Of a stretch of 64,000 bases of DNA, positions 35,142 through 47,648 are shown one piece after another. Both the position numbers and the translations under genes were made by a program. Within the stretch, counting starts at the first letter, position 1; each line of letters opens with the position of its first letter. Below the pieces are notes generated by a model. The model ran no database searches and was not told where the DNA came from. It saw only the letters and a program-made list of their open reading frames with translations. Source of the DNA: Iris pallida (taxonomy: Eukaryota > Streptophyta > Magnoliopsida > Asparagales > Iridaceae). The DNA lies in assembly GCA_029216955.1 (NCBI GenBank), contig JANAVB010015600.1, positions 28,702,499 through 28,766,498 on the forward strand, written 5' to 3'.

Positions 35142-35735
35142 ACCGTCATTTCAACTACGGTCATGACTATTTTGATCATGATCATGCTCGTGCCAACTTC
35201 CTATTTTCATCCTGCTTGGATGACTTGCACAATTAGCCTTGATCGTAACCGCATCTTAGTAATATCTAAGTGTCTCTAACCATGTTTTGGCTTGACTGAA
35301 TTTTGACAGTTGATCATGTTTTAATAATTTCGATAGTGGTAATCGTGCCTAAATGCCTTTTCTCATTCAGCTAATCCTATTTTAATTCTATCCATAAACA
35401 TGCTTATGATTTGACCTTGATTAGATCCTTGACCATATAATTTGGTCATCTTTTCGTGCCTAAACGATCAAGCATGCTAAACCAAATTCTTTGGTCATCC
35501 TTAAACAGAATTTGATCGTAACTCAAAGAAAATATATTTTGTACAAAATTGCATTTTATTTTATGATTTTTTTTTATTTTATCCGCGATTACGCGTGACT
35601 ATATTGATCAGCAACCCAATCATTCTTCCGATTATGCCTAGTGTCGTTCTTATTTATATCGACTAAAATTTCGTTACCGTACCAAATCGTGCTCTTTAAA
35701 ATTTGGAAGACGAAATATTTTAAGGTGGGTAGATT
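35142..35735 (+). other. Non-coding internal region, right part, ending in polypurine tract
   Basis: Continues from 30905. GTGCCTAAA-type words recur near 35344 and 35456. The end reads TGGAAGACGAAATATTTTAAGGTGGGTAGATT, matched piecewise to the pre-LTR block of A, B and H, and abuts an LTR start at 35736. No coding capacity. Confidence 0.55.
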
Positions 35736-36235
35736 TGTAAACCCACATCCCTGATTTCAAATTTTTTTTATTATTTTGTTTTATTTTAATAAAATTTGGT
35801 TAGAAAATAGATTTTATTTGTAACCACTATAGAATATATTTGGATGACAACAGAATTTTTGTCAAACTATTTTTGATTTAGAATTTATAAAATATCGTTT
35901 AAATTATTTACCAATATTATTTATCAATTAAATTCATTTTGTTATATTATAGTTAGTTTGATCCAGTCTTGGACTAACAAAGATATGTATTGTTTAAATA
36001 ATATATACCATATTTCCAAGTCATTTGATAAACCTTTTATTCATTTAAATTATTATTGTATTATATTTAGATTCGATCAAATGCATTTTTTTATATTTTA
36101 ACAAAATCTTGAATTATTTTTAAAATCATTATGGATTGATTTGGATTGTTAGATCCAATATTTATTTAAATCTTAGAAAGATTTGATCATCCTAGTCCTT
36201 AAATTCTAGGATGAATCATTCTAAGGTGGGTAGGT
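35736..36235 (+). mobile_element. Truncated LTR start G
   Basis: TGTAAACCCACATCCC follows a polypurine tract, as at a 3' LTR. Only ~450 bases follow before another pre-LTR block (ctaggatgaatcattctaaggtgggtaggt in parts, 36206-36235). Probably a 3' LTR cut short by deletion. AT-rich, non-coding. Confidence 0.55.
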
Positions 36236-36318
36236 CGTAAGCCTACTTTCCGTTTTCTTACATTCTCCATTTAGTTTATTTTAGTTTAATTATTTTTCCA
36301 AATCGGGAAATAACTTTT

Positions 36319-36401
<83 letters not shown>

Positions 36402-36974
36402 GTGAGGAGAGATCTGCAAAATATTGGAAGGGATTTTATTCCAGGATTATTTGAATTACTATTTTATCAAGAGTTATATTAAATTCAAATTAGTACTATA
36501 TTATTTATAAGATATTGTATTTGTGAAAAATATACAGCTATAAATATCTGAATTATTATTAACAAATATTTTGACAATTGATTTCATTACGAGGATTATC
36601 TAAAGTAATAGGTATTATTTTAGACAATATTTTATGAATGATTTGGGGTATGATTGGGTCAAATTCCTAGATTTTCTTTTCCGGAGTTTTAGAAATTTCT
36701 TCATTTATTTATTCACATATTTTATTTGTCAGGATTGAAGGCAGATTTCGTCGATACTTTGTTTGTGATTATTTTCTTAGCAAACTTGTTTCAAAATTAA
36801 AATTGAGAGCATTTTAGGGCTTTTAGAGTTTCAAACAATTTCTTTCTATTTTATTCATCATTCGGTCAATTTCTTTTGTTATAAATTTCTACTACCTCTC
36901 ACCAACCTACCAAGTCTGAATACCCTGGTATTCCTTAAATTCGAGTACGAATTTATTTTTAAGGTAGATAGATT
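36236..36974 (+). mobile_element. Truncated LTR start with TA tract
   Basis: CGTAAGCCTACTTTCC looks like a mutated TGTAAG LTR start after a polypurine tract. It includes a TA microsatellite (36323-36398) and ends with the pre-LTR block of element C (CGAGTACGAATTTATTTTTAAGG, in parts, 36941-36974). Non-coding. Confidence 0.5.
36323..36398. repeat. TA microsatellite
   Basis: About 38 TA units inside the truncated LTR. Confidence 0.95.
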
Positions 36975-37449
36975 TGTAGCTCCCCTTTCCCGAATTTTTT
37001 TAAAATATTTTATATTATTTATTTGATTTAAATGGGAATTTTTAGAATTCTATAAATAATTATTTAGTTAATTCTTACGGTATATGAATTTAGCCATGGT
37101 TGAGTTTTGAAGTACCAGACGACTAGGAATCATGGCACGAATAGTGTAGCAGTGTGTCTTGACTAGTGTATTAGCCATACTATGGGAGGCCTAGCCATAG
37201 CAGTGTTTGAACTAGGAAAACCAGGCCAAGTTGCGAGTTAATCTATATAGATATTTAATTTAGTTTTAATATTAACATGACTTTTTAGGAGACCCGGCCA
37301 GCTCGGACTTGACCCAAACCCAGCCTAAGCCCATGCAGCCGTGTGATATGCCCAACGATGTCCAGGAGGGTATATTGATATGTGTAGTTCATTTTTATAG
37401 TCTCATGAAGAAATCTCTATAAATGGTCTAACAAGTATAATATATGCAT

Positions 37450-38069
<620 letters not shown>

Positions 38070-38182
38070 TATCTTGATTGTATGTATACATATTATATGG
38101 TGTACACATAGCCATCATACACATATTGCATATATGTATATATATACATATATACATATAAAAATGAAAAGAACTATACATA

Positions 38183-38185
<3 letters not shown>

Positions 38186-38257
<72 letters not shown>
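38186..38257. repeat. TA microsatellite in family C LTR
   Basis: About 36 TA units; counterpart of 2112-2187. Confidence 0.95.
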
Positions 38258-38259
<2 letters not shown>

Positions 38260-38378
38260 TATAATAGAAAAGGGAAAAAGAAATAATAAAAATCAAAACA
38301 TAACCAACCACCCCCACAGCCCGCACAGGAAGCCGAGCCCACCCGAGCAGAACAGAACCCGACCCCCCCTCGGCCGCT

Positions 38379-38386
38379 TATATAGA
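38379..38386 (+). promoter_or_regulatory. TATA box of family C 3' LTR
   Basis: TATATAGA after a C-rich stretch; conserved with 23035-23042. D lies about 120 bases downstream. Confidence 0.65.
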
Positions 38387-38891
38387 GAGATCGAGAGAAA
38401 AAAATGAAAAAAAAAAAAAAAAAAAACCTAACTCCTACGCCACATACCCACACGCGCCCCTCCCCTACGTGCGCGCGCGCCATCGCAGGCTGGCCGGGGG
38501 CCGATCTGTAACCCCACTTCTCCATTTTTTTTTTCCATTATAAATATTTTTCCCTCCTCATTTGAATCTTCCTTTGGATAAATTTGAATTTAATAGTTAG
38601 TTATAATTAGCTTGGTCTCTACTTGCCTAACAACCTCTCCAACCATATAACAAACAAATTTTTCTAACTGTTTTCTAACATTCTTGTAATAATCGAAAAG
38701 GGGAGGGACTATTTTGACTAAATCCAATTGGTGGAGGGACTTGTTTGTTAAATAACCAAATTCCTTCCTTTTAAAAAAACTTGCTGTAGAGAGAGCGAGG
38801 AAGTTCATTCTTCTCTCTCAGTAATTTCGAGAGCTCTTCCCCCCACACTTCTTCTTTCCCAAAATCCAAACCCTAACCCTAGCTGATCGAG

Positions 38892-39341
38892 ATGGCGGCT
38901 ACCCCAGCCCGGCGGAGGCGGCGACTGACGACCGCTCCGGCGTTCGAACCTGATCTTCTGGCGACGGAGAACTTTCTAGGCGAGAGACGGCAGCGACTGA
39001 CTCTGGTCTCCCTGGCGACGAATCGAGATCCAGATCGGAAGAGATCGGCCGACCTTCTTCTCCGACGGTCACTCACGCGACGGTCGGCGACTGATGAGCA
39101 CCTCCACGACGAGCCACGGCGGTGGCAACTGCAGCGCGAGGGCTTCTTCCAGCGTTTCCTTCCACGACGAGAGCTGGCCAGCCAGGGCAGCAGAGCCTCC
39201 ACTCTTTCCAACGACGACGACGGCTACGCCGATCACCATGGGCGTGACTTTCCTCTACATCGATCAACGACGATCCTCCCTTCCTGGCGGCGTTCGGCTG
39301 TACAATTCTTGACAGCAACGAAGGATCGTCATCTCCGGTGA
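38892..39341 (+). other. 149-codon open frame in leader of LTR D, coding status doubtful
   Basis: An ATG in a good plant context (GAGATGGCGGC) opens 149 codons in a GC-rich stretch after a CT-rich, gene-like leader. The predicted protein is rich in Arg, Thr, Ser and Leu, begins MAATPARRRRR and shows no motif I recognise. It could be a captured host 5' exon, an upstream frame of the element's RNA, or chance in GC-rich DNA. Neither A LTR has it. I do not call it a gene. Confidence 0.25.
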
Positions 39342-41905
39342 TCTCCTTTTCCTGTGGTGGCAGCACAAATCATTTCTTCCATTGATTGATCTATTTTCTT
39401 GTAAGTATCGACCATAAATTGTTCAGATCTGGGATTTGTTATATTTTTGATAAATTCCTTGGTCCTTGATTCCTTTTTCCTAATCTGGTCGATTGGATCG
39501 GATAGCAGATCGGTCGGGAAACTATCATTCGGATTCAATCAACCACGCGAATCCAGTAGAAGTAGAGATCTGATGTCGCATGGAAGTTCGTGAGCAACGC
39601 GGGACACAGAATTCGTATCCGACTCATGTAGCGATATTTCGGCCTATATCCTTTCTTCAGGTACTGCTCGATCTTTCTTAATCTCGCAAATTTTTATTTC
39701 GAATTGAATGAGTATGGGGTTGATCGGGGTTGAGTAGTTAGCTTGTGTCTTGGGTGAATATTCAGGTGTGGCTGTGTCCGGAAATGCAGTCATTGTGTAC
39801 GGTGGTGCTAGTTAGTGTGTGATGTGTTGTCGTAGCAGTAGTTAGGAATGTGTGAACAGTTGCCGTGTCCAAGCAGTGACGTGCCCGTATGTAGCATTGA
39901 ACTATGAAAGCTTGATATTGTGTCTGATCTGTTCATGTCCAGGCATGTGGGTTCACTTCCAAAGCGTGTGCGTGTTTTCAAGGCCAGGGATCGAACATAA
40001 GGATTCTCTGAGTTTAGATGCATTGGAATTTTTCTTTATCAATTTGAAATTCGATTTGGTTGTATTATTCTTTCATCTGATTGTATTTTTGTTTTGTTTG
40101 GGTGTGTGTTTCCTTCTTTTAATTTCAAATTCATTTTAAAGCGACCGTTGGTTAGAACTGGTTAGAACATATCGACTGTGTCCAGATTGGTGTCGGATGC
40201 AAGGTGGATGGTTGCAAACCTGTCTAAAGTTTGATAGATTTAGTTGAACCTATTATACTTATTCTGTGTTCCTTATTTTATCATTTTAAATTTGGAAGCT
40301 AACTTAGCCATTAGTCCTGAGTTGCATCAGATTTAGATTGTGAACTTACCAAGTATGGTGTAGTTGGACTTTGGGTATGTTTGTTGGTGGAAAGTCGAGT
40401 GCAAATTTTACAATTTAAGTTGGGTTGAGTTATGTGCTAAGTCTTTAGCAATTCAATAGACTCCTGTCTTGTTAGGATTATCTCTAGACTTGCTCGAACC
40501 TAGTCCAGCAAGTCTATTGGATAAGCCTGTGTAGCTAACTAAGAAGAGGGACTGTAGAGTGCGTAGAGGTATTGCATACAAACTCCCTTGATGATTAAGA
40601 TTGTTCAAATGATTTTTAAACTTTGCCTGGTGCTAGCAATCTGATACCTCAAAGATCTGCAATACTCTTATAAATTAATATGATTGCTTCAGTCTAAGAG
40701 ACTACTCAAGTTATAGTCTAGTAATTTCATGATATCCTAAATAATAAATCTACCTATAGTTGGTAATATTTTCTATCTAGCATAATAGTTAATTGGCGTA
40801 TATCATATTAGTATCTTCTATCTAGACTCTAATATTTATCTAAACTATGGCATATTATTTTCTCACTAATTATATATAGAATTTGCAACCTAGATTTCTT
40901 ACTAGCTTAGATTATAGAATTTGATATTAATAACTCTATAGTAAGGTATGTTAGAAGTTGGAATCCCTAAACTAAAACTTGTATAGATGTTAATCAAATT
41001 GTACCCATTATAACAGGTGGACATACAGCTTTACTATTCACCCGTACTTCCTGGAGCAAGGCAAGTACATTCTATGGTTTTGATCAGTGCATTTTCTTGT
41101 TCTTTATTGCTGACACACTGCGACACGTTCATGATCTTTTCTGGCTTGTTCTTTCATGATCTTACTTGCTCTTTCATGATCTTACTTGCATCTTGGGGTG
41201 GGGAAATACTCTAGATATGTGACCAAACCCGGATACTTATTCATGATCTTTAGCTTAGGCCTCGCACAGTGCACGCGGGTCCTAAGCCGTACCTTATATG
41301 ATCTTTCAGGATCTTTTCATGCTCTTTCATGGTCTTACCCAAGCCGGTCACATATCATAGAAGTATTTCAAAATTATAACACACATGTTCAGGATTTTGT
41401 TCTTACATTAGTTTCCATGATCCTGATCTTAATTTTAGCTATAGTCATGATCTTTTCTGCATCTTTACATAGTCATGATCTTTCATGTATCTTTATAGCA
41501 GTAGTTCATGTTCTTCATGTTCTTTACATACCTTGTTCTTATCCTGTTCTTTCAGCATTTATTTTCCATACCATGATGTTATTGTTCATTACCTAGAACT
41601 GTACTTTGCTCCGCTCCTGAATAGGATATGTTGCAGGTATGCTTGCAGGACACTGTTCTACTCTATGGGCCAGAGCCCAGGATTAGCTGAGCAGAATGAG
41701 GCTTAGCTTGAGGTTTCAGGTTTAGACTGTTAGCTTACTCTTAGATATTGTCTTTAGAATTCATGTACATTTCATTCTTGATGACTCGTACATTATGATA
41801 TCTAGATTTGTGGATTATGGTGATCATTCTGGGATACGTTTTAGATGCTGTGATTATATATTTTCATGATTATCTGGTTAGTTTTCCCTAGCTTGGTACA
41901 GCTTA

Positions 41906-41928
41906 CTTCGTCGTGTCTAACGACGAAG
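41906..41928 (+). promoter_or_regulatory. U5 stem-loop, LTR D
   Basis: Arms CTTCGTCGT and ACGACGAAG, perfect pairing around GTCTA. Relative to LTR A both arms differ at paired positions. Confidence 0.65.
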
Positions 41929-43832
41929 GCTGGGCGTGTCCGACTCGTGTCCGATTATTCGGGAGCGGGTCGTGACACGATCGCCGGCCGGCGGCAGGCC
42001 GAGAGCACTGCGAAAGGGAGACACAGCAGCAGCGGGGTGCAGTTGCAGCGACCAAACTTTGCGGTAAGATCCCTCTCTCGACACTCCATTATTTCACGAA
42101 CTGTAAATTGGTTTGGAAAGCCAACATAACCGCCTCGAAACCCCAGTAATTGGATTTTGTATAGGTTGCACGACCAGTCCATGAGATCGACCCGAAGTCG
42201 GTCAAAAACCTTTAAAAATAGAACACGAATGAACTGACCTGAAGCTGTTTTGGAAGGCACGTAATCGTCGATTCCTCGAAGGTTTAGGAAATATAAGTGA
42301 ACACGTCTGTTGACAACATATATGAGATAGCAACCCCATTAATAGATTTATTTTTTATTGTTTATATTGCTGTTAAACTATTTTCAAAGTTTGAGAAAAA
42401 ATAGTCTTTTAAAACTACAAAACTCAATAAAAACCTTCGATACGACGTGCGTCCCGCCAATCCGGACGACGTGGTCGTGAACCGAAAGCATGAAAAGGTG
42501 CGTATCGACTTCATGGACGTGTGGGCTTTGACAGAATTCAAATTAGTTGCGTGTGCGCGACGAATTTGATGCGTATCCGTCAAAATTCACCGTATCGGCC
42601 TCTGTGCAAATTTCTCAATTACTTTGTGCACGTTCGTCAGATCGAGACGAAACATGCGCCAACAGGACCGTATCATTTTTTTGGTCCTGTATGCCAAGTT
42701 TGGTCCGATTCTGAGATAGTTGATCGGATCACCGTTTTACGGGCCCCACGATTCGATTCAACGGGCGATTTCGTGTACGGCCCACCAGAATCCAAAATTG
42801 GACATACCTTTGGGCTCGTATCATCAAAACAAATCCGTAGACATGTAGTTTGACAACTTTATAGACCTTTGACTCTGGCAAGCTTTTCGGTACAAAGTGG
42901 GTCCAACGGCGGACACCGTTTTGACCCAAAATTATCGTTTTGCTCCTGTGTCCAGAATTGGACTTAAGGACAGGTAATCCTAGCTAATTTGACTATTCTA
43001 AAAATATTGGTAATGTCTATTTTGGCATTCGAAGACTTTTTGCATGTGTTGACTTTAGTGACTCATCTAGTGGTTGTACTATCGGTTTTACCAGCAAAGG
43101 ACCTCAGACAAGTACACTTTTTGATTGCTTTCGATTCATAGTAGTCTTTTCATTTTATGTTTATGCATATGTTATCTTACTTGTTGACACATTTTACACG
43201 GATTAGTGTTATGGACATCTATATACATTATTTCTTGATTGTCATGTTTTCGTGTTTCGTGACTTGTTCGAGTCCATGAGTAGTAGTCGGGAGAGGAAAT
43301 ATCTTAGTAGACATATGAACTACCCCTTATCCATCCCCCGCGTCTTTCATGGAGAATAGCAGTTGCACACGACACGTGCATGGTGTCGAATTTATCCCCT
43401 AGCCGTTCATATATCGAAACTGATATTTTAAATCACATAGATAGTTGTATTTTATTTGTTTTCCTTGTCTTCTCCACCAATTGCCATGTCATCAGTTACT
43501 TTCTAGTTTTCGTCTCTCATATGTTATTTTCATGTCTTGTTAATTCTATTGTGATTTTGCATTGCCGTCGATTTGTGTGTTTGTTCCATTCCTGATTGAA
43601 AACCAACATTTTTCAGGTTTAGCCGCGATCACTCTTAGCACTGGAAAGGCATGGGTATACTGAGGTCAACCTAGATAGTTGAATTAGATGTCTTTTCTAT
43701 TTTGTGAGACATTATATTTTCTAACAAATGTGAAGTTGTGAAACCTTGTAATTTGTAAAGTTGATTTAATAATGTGAATGAGCAATAAATGTATGTTTTG
43801 TTATTTTGAGCATCTTGGCCGTGACAGCGTTT

Positions 43833-43853
43833 TACCGCCGACTCTGCGGTGTC
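43833..43853 (+). promoter_or_regulatory. U5 stem-loop, family C 3' LTR
   Basis: TACCGCCG and CGGTGT flank ACTCTG; weaker than in other copies. Followed by GGCTGG. Confidence 0.45.
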
Positions 43854-43944
43854 GGCTGGCTTGGACACGTCTCGTATCCGAAAAGCGGGTGCGGGTCGTG
43901 ACACCCAACAACCCACGCAGTACAATTCAGCGTTGCTATAACGT

Positions 43945-45523
43945 CTTCCCCCTAGGTCGACTGGGCCCGGTGCCCCGACGAAATATCAGTCGAGAAAGAA
44001 ATTTTTGTTGACAAGTTGTCCAATGACCACGCACCTACGAGACATCTAGACTCACGTAAATACATGGCCTAATTTGTTGTATAACTGGAACTATACTTAG
44101 CATCTCGTGCTCTAAACCATACTTTACATAACGTGCATCGAAACTGTGAGACTCCCAACCGAGGGACCACCTCATACTTTGAAAATGTGCATAGGAACCA
44201 TGAGACTCCCAAACGAGGGACCGCCTCAGCGACAAACGGTCGCATGAACTTACTTCTTCGAAATCGAGGGAACGACTACTACATAGCCTTCCAACTTAAT
44301 TTGCACTAAACATCTCTAATACTTGAAACAAAACGTGTTCCTTAAGTGCCATAGACCGTGGCTAACTTTTTATCGTGCCGACCGTGGCTCATGCCTTAAA
44401 CCGACTTACGTTCTTATGCAACACTATCGCCCAAGTCATACTTTATATGACAGGCCTTGAAATCGTGGGACTGAATAACTTGACAACCGTAGAAAGAGCG
44501 GGACGGTACTTAGAATGACTTAGGTCGACCGGCATAACTTTGCCTAACTTAATCGAGCCTACAACTTAATCTAAGGGACGAGCAAAGGCTATGCCAAGCC
44601 TTGCATTATGGAAGCGTGCATGCTTTATCGAGCATTTACGCAGGCGACGCCTATGACTTAGGCTAACTCATAGTTTGTGTCGAATACCAACTTTCCTTCT
44701 CCCAAGCCACGGGACGAAGGACCGGGTGTCATTTTCAAAGCACGTCGTGCACCAACTCTAAGTCGACCGTTGGACCCTTCCATATTCTAACTCGATTCGA
44801 CACATCGGGATTATTTCCTTAGCTATGTGGATTCGTCTCTTTTATTATCAAGCCTACTTGTGCATTTGAAAACATTTGATTTATTATGTGAAGGCTAAGA
44901 TAAGGCAAGTTCACCGAAACTACTCCACCTGAGCGAGGATTCGCCTCGACCGTGCGGGTCTTCGAGTCGTCGTTGCATGGCTAAGTCCGAACGCTGTCGG
45001 CATTTCGATTCCTCCGATTGACTGAGCGGGATGGGGCACTACACTCAAAGAACTTGGTTGTTCAAGTTGAACACGTACACGATCCCATGGTCTCATGGCT
45101 CGTCATATAAAATATGACTTGGGCGGCAATGTTGCACAAAACATAGCTGGGTTAAGGCACGGTACATGGCTGATTTAAGTGATATGTCCTACGATTCCAC
45201 CATTTTTTTATAGAGTATGCCACGGTCTATGGCATGGATAGAACATGTCTTGTTCAAGTTAAGTATGAAGGCTATGTAGTAACCGCTTTATAGGTTTCAA
45301 GGAATAAAAAAGTTCATGCGATCGTTTTTCATCGAGACGGTCCCTCGTTTGGAAGTCTCTTATGAAGTATGGAAGGCATGGTTATGAATAAAGAAGAACA
45401 TGGTTTGGGTCATATGGTGAGTTAGGTAGGCACCATTGTATGGTCGTGGACAACTTGTGCAGAAGACATAGTCTTCCTCGAATGAATCGCCGGGTACCGG
45501 GATCATATCGGCCTAGGAGGAAG
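43945..45523. repeat. Long imperfect inverted repeat
   Basis: The left arm (about 43945-44500) matches the reverse complement of the right arm (about 45056-45523). Examples are gagactcccaaacgagggac against gtccctcgtttggaagtctc, caagtcatactttatatgac against gtcataaaatatgacttg-type sequence, and catagaccgtgg against ccacggtctatg. The spacer is about 550 bases. Identity is imperfect, roughly three quarters by eye. Confidence 0.8.
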
Positions 45524-45553
45524 CAAGTTGGCAAACCAGGATGTTGGATATAT

Positions 45554-45686
45554 CGCATAGGAGATTCGGGACTTCCATGGACTAATTATCCTGGATGATC
45601 TCCGTCTATCCTAGCATACCGCATAGGAGATTCGGGGCTTCCATGGGTTAGCTACCCGCGTTAGATGATCACAGTCTATCCTAAGC
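45554..45686. repeat. Two-copy 66-base tandem repeat
   Basis: CGCATAGGAGATTCGGG starts at 45554 and 45620, each followed by cttccatgg and later gatc..c.gtctatcct. Confidence 0.8.
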
Positions 45687-47117
45687 CAAGTCCAATATAG
45701 CTTGACATTGCTAGTGACATTTCATATAGATGAGTCGACATAATAGCGACGATCCGCGTGCATGTCTTAGATTAAGGAAAGAAGTGTATGCAAGGTGTCG
45801 GTTAAGTCGAAAGGAATGTAAGCACGACACGAATGAGTCAAAAAAATGTGTGTATAGTTTGCAACATAGATATAAAACCTAAGATTTGGCTATAGCAAAG
45901 ACACATACTTCGGCACGAGGTGTGGCATCATTTGTTAAGTCAATGACACAAGTCTATGAGTATGGTTTGAGTCGGATTCATGTTGAAATAAGAAAGACCA
46001 TAAGACAAGTATGAATGGTTGTACTATGATGCGAGGTACATCCTCGATGTTTGTCACACAAATGAGTTTTGTAGCACGTTCTTAAAGTACTTAATAGTAT
46101 GATCATGTTGGTTTCAACACGAATAGGCCAGGATCTATGTACTAAAATTGATCATAAGGCAAGAATAGAAAGACAATCAAAAGAATAGTTTGCACAAAAT
46201 AAAATAAACGTGTTAGCTTCGTATGGGTGAGCGAGGAGCTCACACCACCAGTACAGTTGTGTACTGACACCCACACAGTTTTTGTAAGCCCCCTGAATTT
46301 CAGGGTTTATTTTTATTTTCTTAATGAATTATTTTTGATAAATATTTTATTATTTAATTGTTTTTTATCATTAATGTACCTTTACATGACTTCGATTTCT
46401 GGAGCGTCAGGGATACCAATCTCTGTAAACTCTCTTCACGAGTTTTGTTGTAGACAAGATTATCTTCGTTTTGATATATATTGTCCCACTTGAATTCATT
46501 CCCTTGTACTCCTTTTGTATCGCGCAACTTCGGGTCAACTTAGACCAATTAACCGTTGAATAATTATTCCCACTTTTATTTTTGATCTACGTTTGCAGGT
46601 TACCGTGACTTTTAATTTAGGAGCACCAGACCAGTCATTTTCTCAGAACCAACTTCTCATGAATGATCTACTCGAGATGCTCTTCACCCATGACCTCCGT
46701 GTCCCACTCAGACACTCTATTTTGTGCTCCATTTCCTTCGCACAACTTTCGGTTCAATTTAGGCCAATTTATTATCTACCGTAAAACCTGATTTATTTTC
46801 CAATTTAATTTCGGGACCCGACATCGATCCAACCAAGTCAACCCAAAGTATGGACGTGACCCACATGAAGCCTACTACCCACATGAAATTTGTGTCCCAT
46901 TTATTTGAGTCCCCGCATATTATTTATTTACCCATGATTATAAATATGTATTTAATTTTATTATTGCCCCCTGTCCGATTTTGGCCCGACCCGGCTCGAC
47001 CGAACCCGAACCCAAGCCCCATGTTGTTCTCCCATGACTGCCCAAAAACCCCACATAATTTTCCCTATTTTTTCCCTATTTTAAATATTTATTTTTCTCT
47101 CTCCACTTTACAAATAT

Positions 47118-47122
<5 letters not shown>

Positions 47123-47201
<79 letters not shown>
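47123..47201. repeat. TA microsatellite, expanded in H 5' LTR
   Basis: About 39 units; the same place in the 3' LTR (about 54064-54075) has only a few. Confidence 0.95.
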
Positions 47202-47329
47202 CTCTCTCACTCTCTTTATTAATACAACACACACCTCACCACTCCTCCTTTACAGCAGGAGCACACCCCCTCCCCCTATTCCTAGCCGAACATCCCCCCT
47301 CTCTCTATACTATTTCTCTCTCTATCTCT

Positions 47330-47331
<2 letters not shown>

Positions 47332-47408
<77 letters not shown>
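47332..47408. repeat. TA microsatellite left of palindrome
   Basis: About 38 units directly left of the GC palindrome; the 3' LTR has one short run at 54212-54232 instead. Confidence 0.95.
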
Positions 47409-47411
<3 letters not shown>

Positions 47412-47575
47412 AGCGGATCGGGAGCCCCACCCGCGGAGCCCCGTCGAAGCCCCGCCCCCCTTAGCCGTTGGATCGCGCGGGCGGGTGCGGGCCCCACGCG
47501 GGCCCCACGCGATCCGACGGTGCAGGGGGGGCGGGGCTTCGGCGGGGCTCCGCGGGCGGGGCCTTTGATCCGCTT

Positions 47576-47577
<2 letters not shown>
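47409..47577. mobile_element. GC-rich palindromic insertion (MITE-like) in TA tract
   Basis: 169 bases of very GC-rich sequence form an almost complete palindrome. The left end GGGAGCGGATC matches the reverse complement of the right end GATCCGCTTCC, and ~52-base arms agree at most positions. An inner pair CCGTTGGATCGCG/CGCGATCCGACGG continues the fold. It sits between TA runs in the H 5' LTR and is absent from the 3' LTR, so it arrived after H integrated. A TA target duplication would be invisible here. No known MITE family is assigned. Confidence 0.7.

Positions 47578-47646
<69 letters not shown>
47578..47646. repeat. TA microsatellite right of palindrome
   Basis: About 34 units, continuing the tract interrupted by the GC palindrome. 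Confidence 0.95.

Positions 47647-47648
<2 letters not shown>

Larger units (their letters stand above)
38507..41977 (+). mobile_element. Solo LTR D, mosaic relative of LTR A
   Basis: A 3471-base unit starts TGTAACCCCACTTC, ends GTCGTGACA and is flanked by TSD CGATC (38502-38506 and 41978-41982). From about 41030 to the end it is close to LTR A, including the AGGCAAGTACATTC site, TCATGATCTT array and U5 hairpin. The first ~2.5 kb is essentially unlike A apart from the terminal bases and pyrimidine-rich runs. A 20-base duplication (ctctttcatgatcttacttg) is at about 41150-41189. Confidence 0.92.
43904..46282 (+). mobile_element. Family I sequence, left part (non-coding)
   Basis: Flank into which C (CCCAA) and H inserted. 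It reconnects to 57734-58209, whose end (GACGTGACA) is LTR-like, so this is probably LTR or internal DNA of an older gypsy element. No coding frame. It contains the long inverted repeat 43945-45523 and a 66-base tandem repeat at 45554. Moderately GC-rich with many CG dinucleotides. Confidence 0.5.

Noticed and set aside
45061..45540. Possible miRNA precursor in the family I inverted repeat
   Set aside because: Arms are hundreds of bases with a 550-base loop and many mismatches; this is long-hairpin geometry, not that of a miRNA gene.
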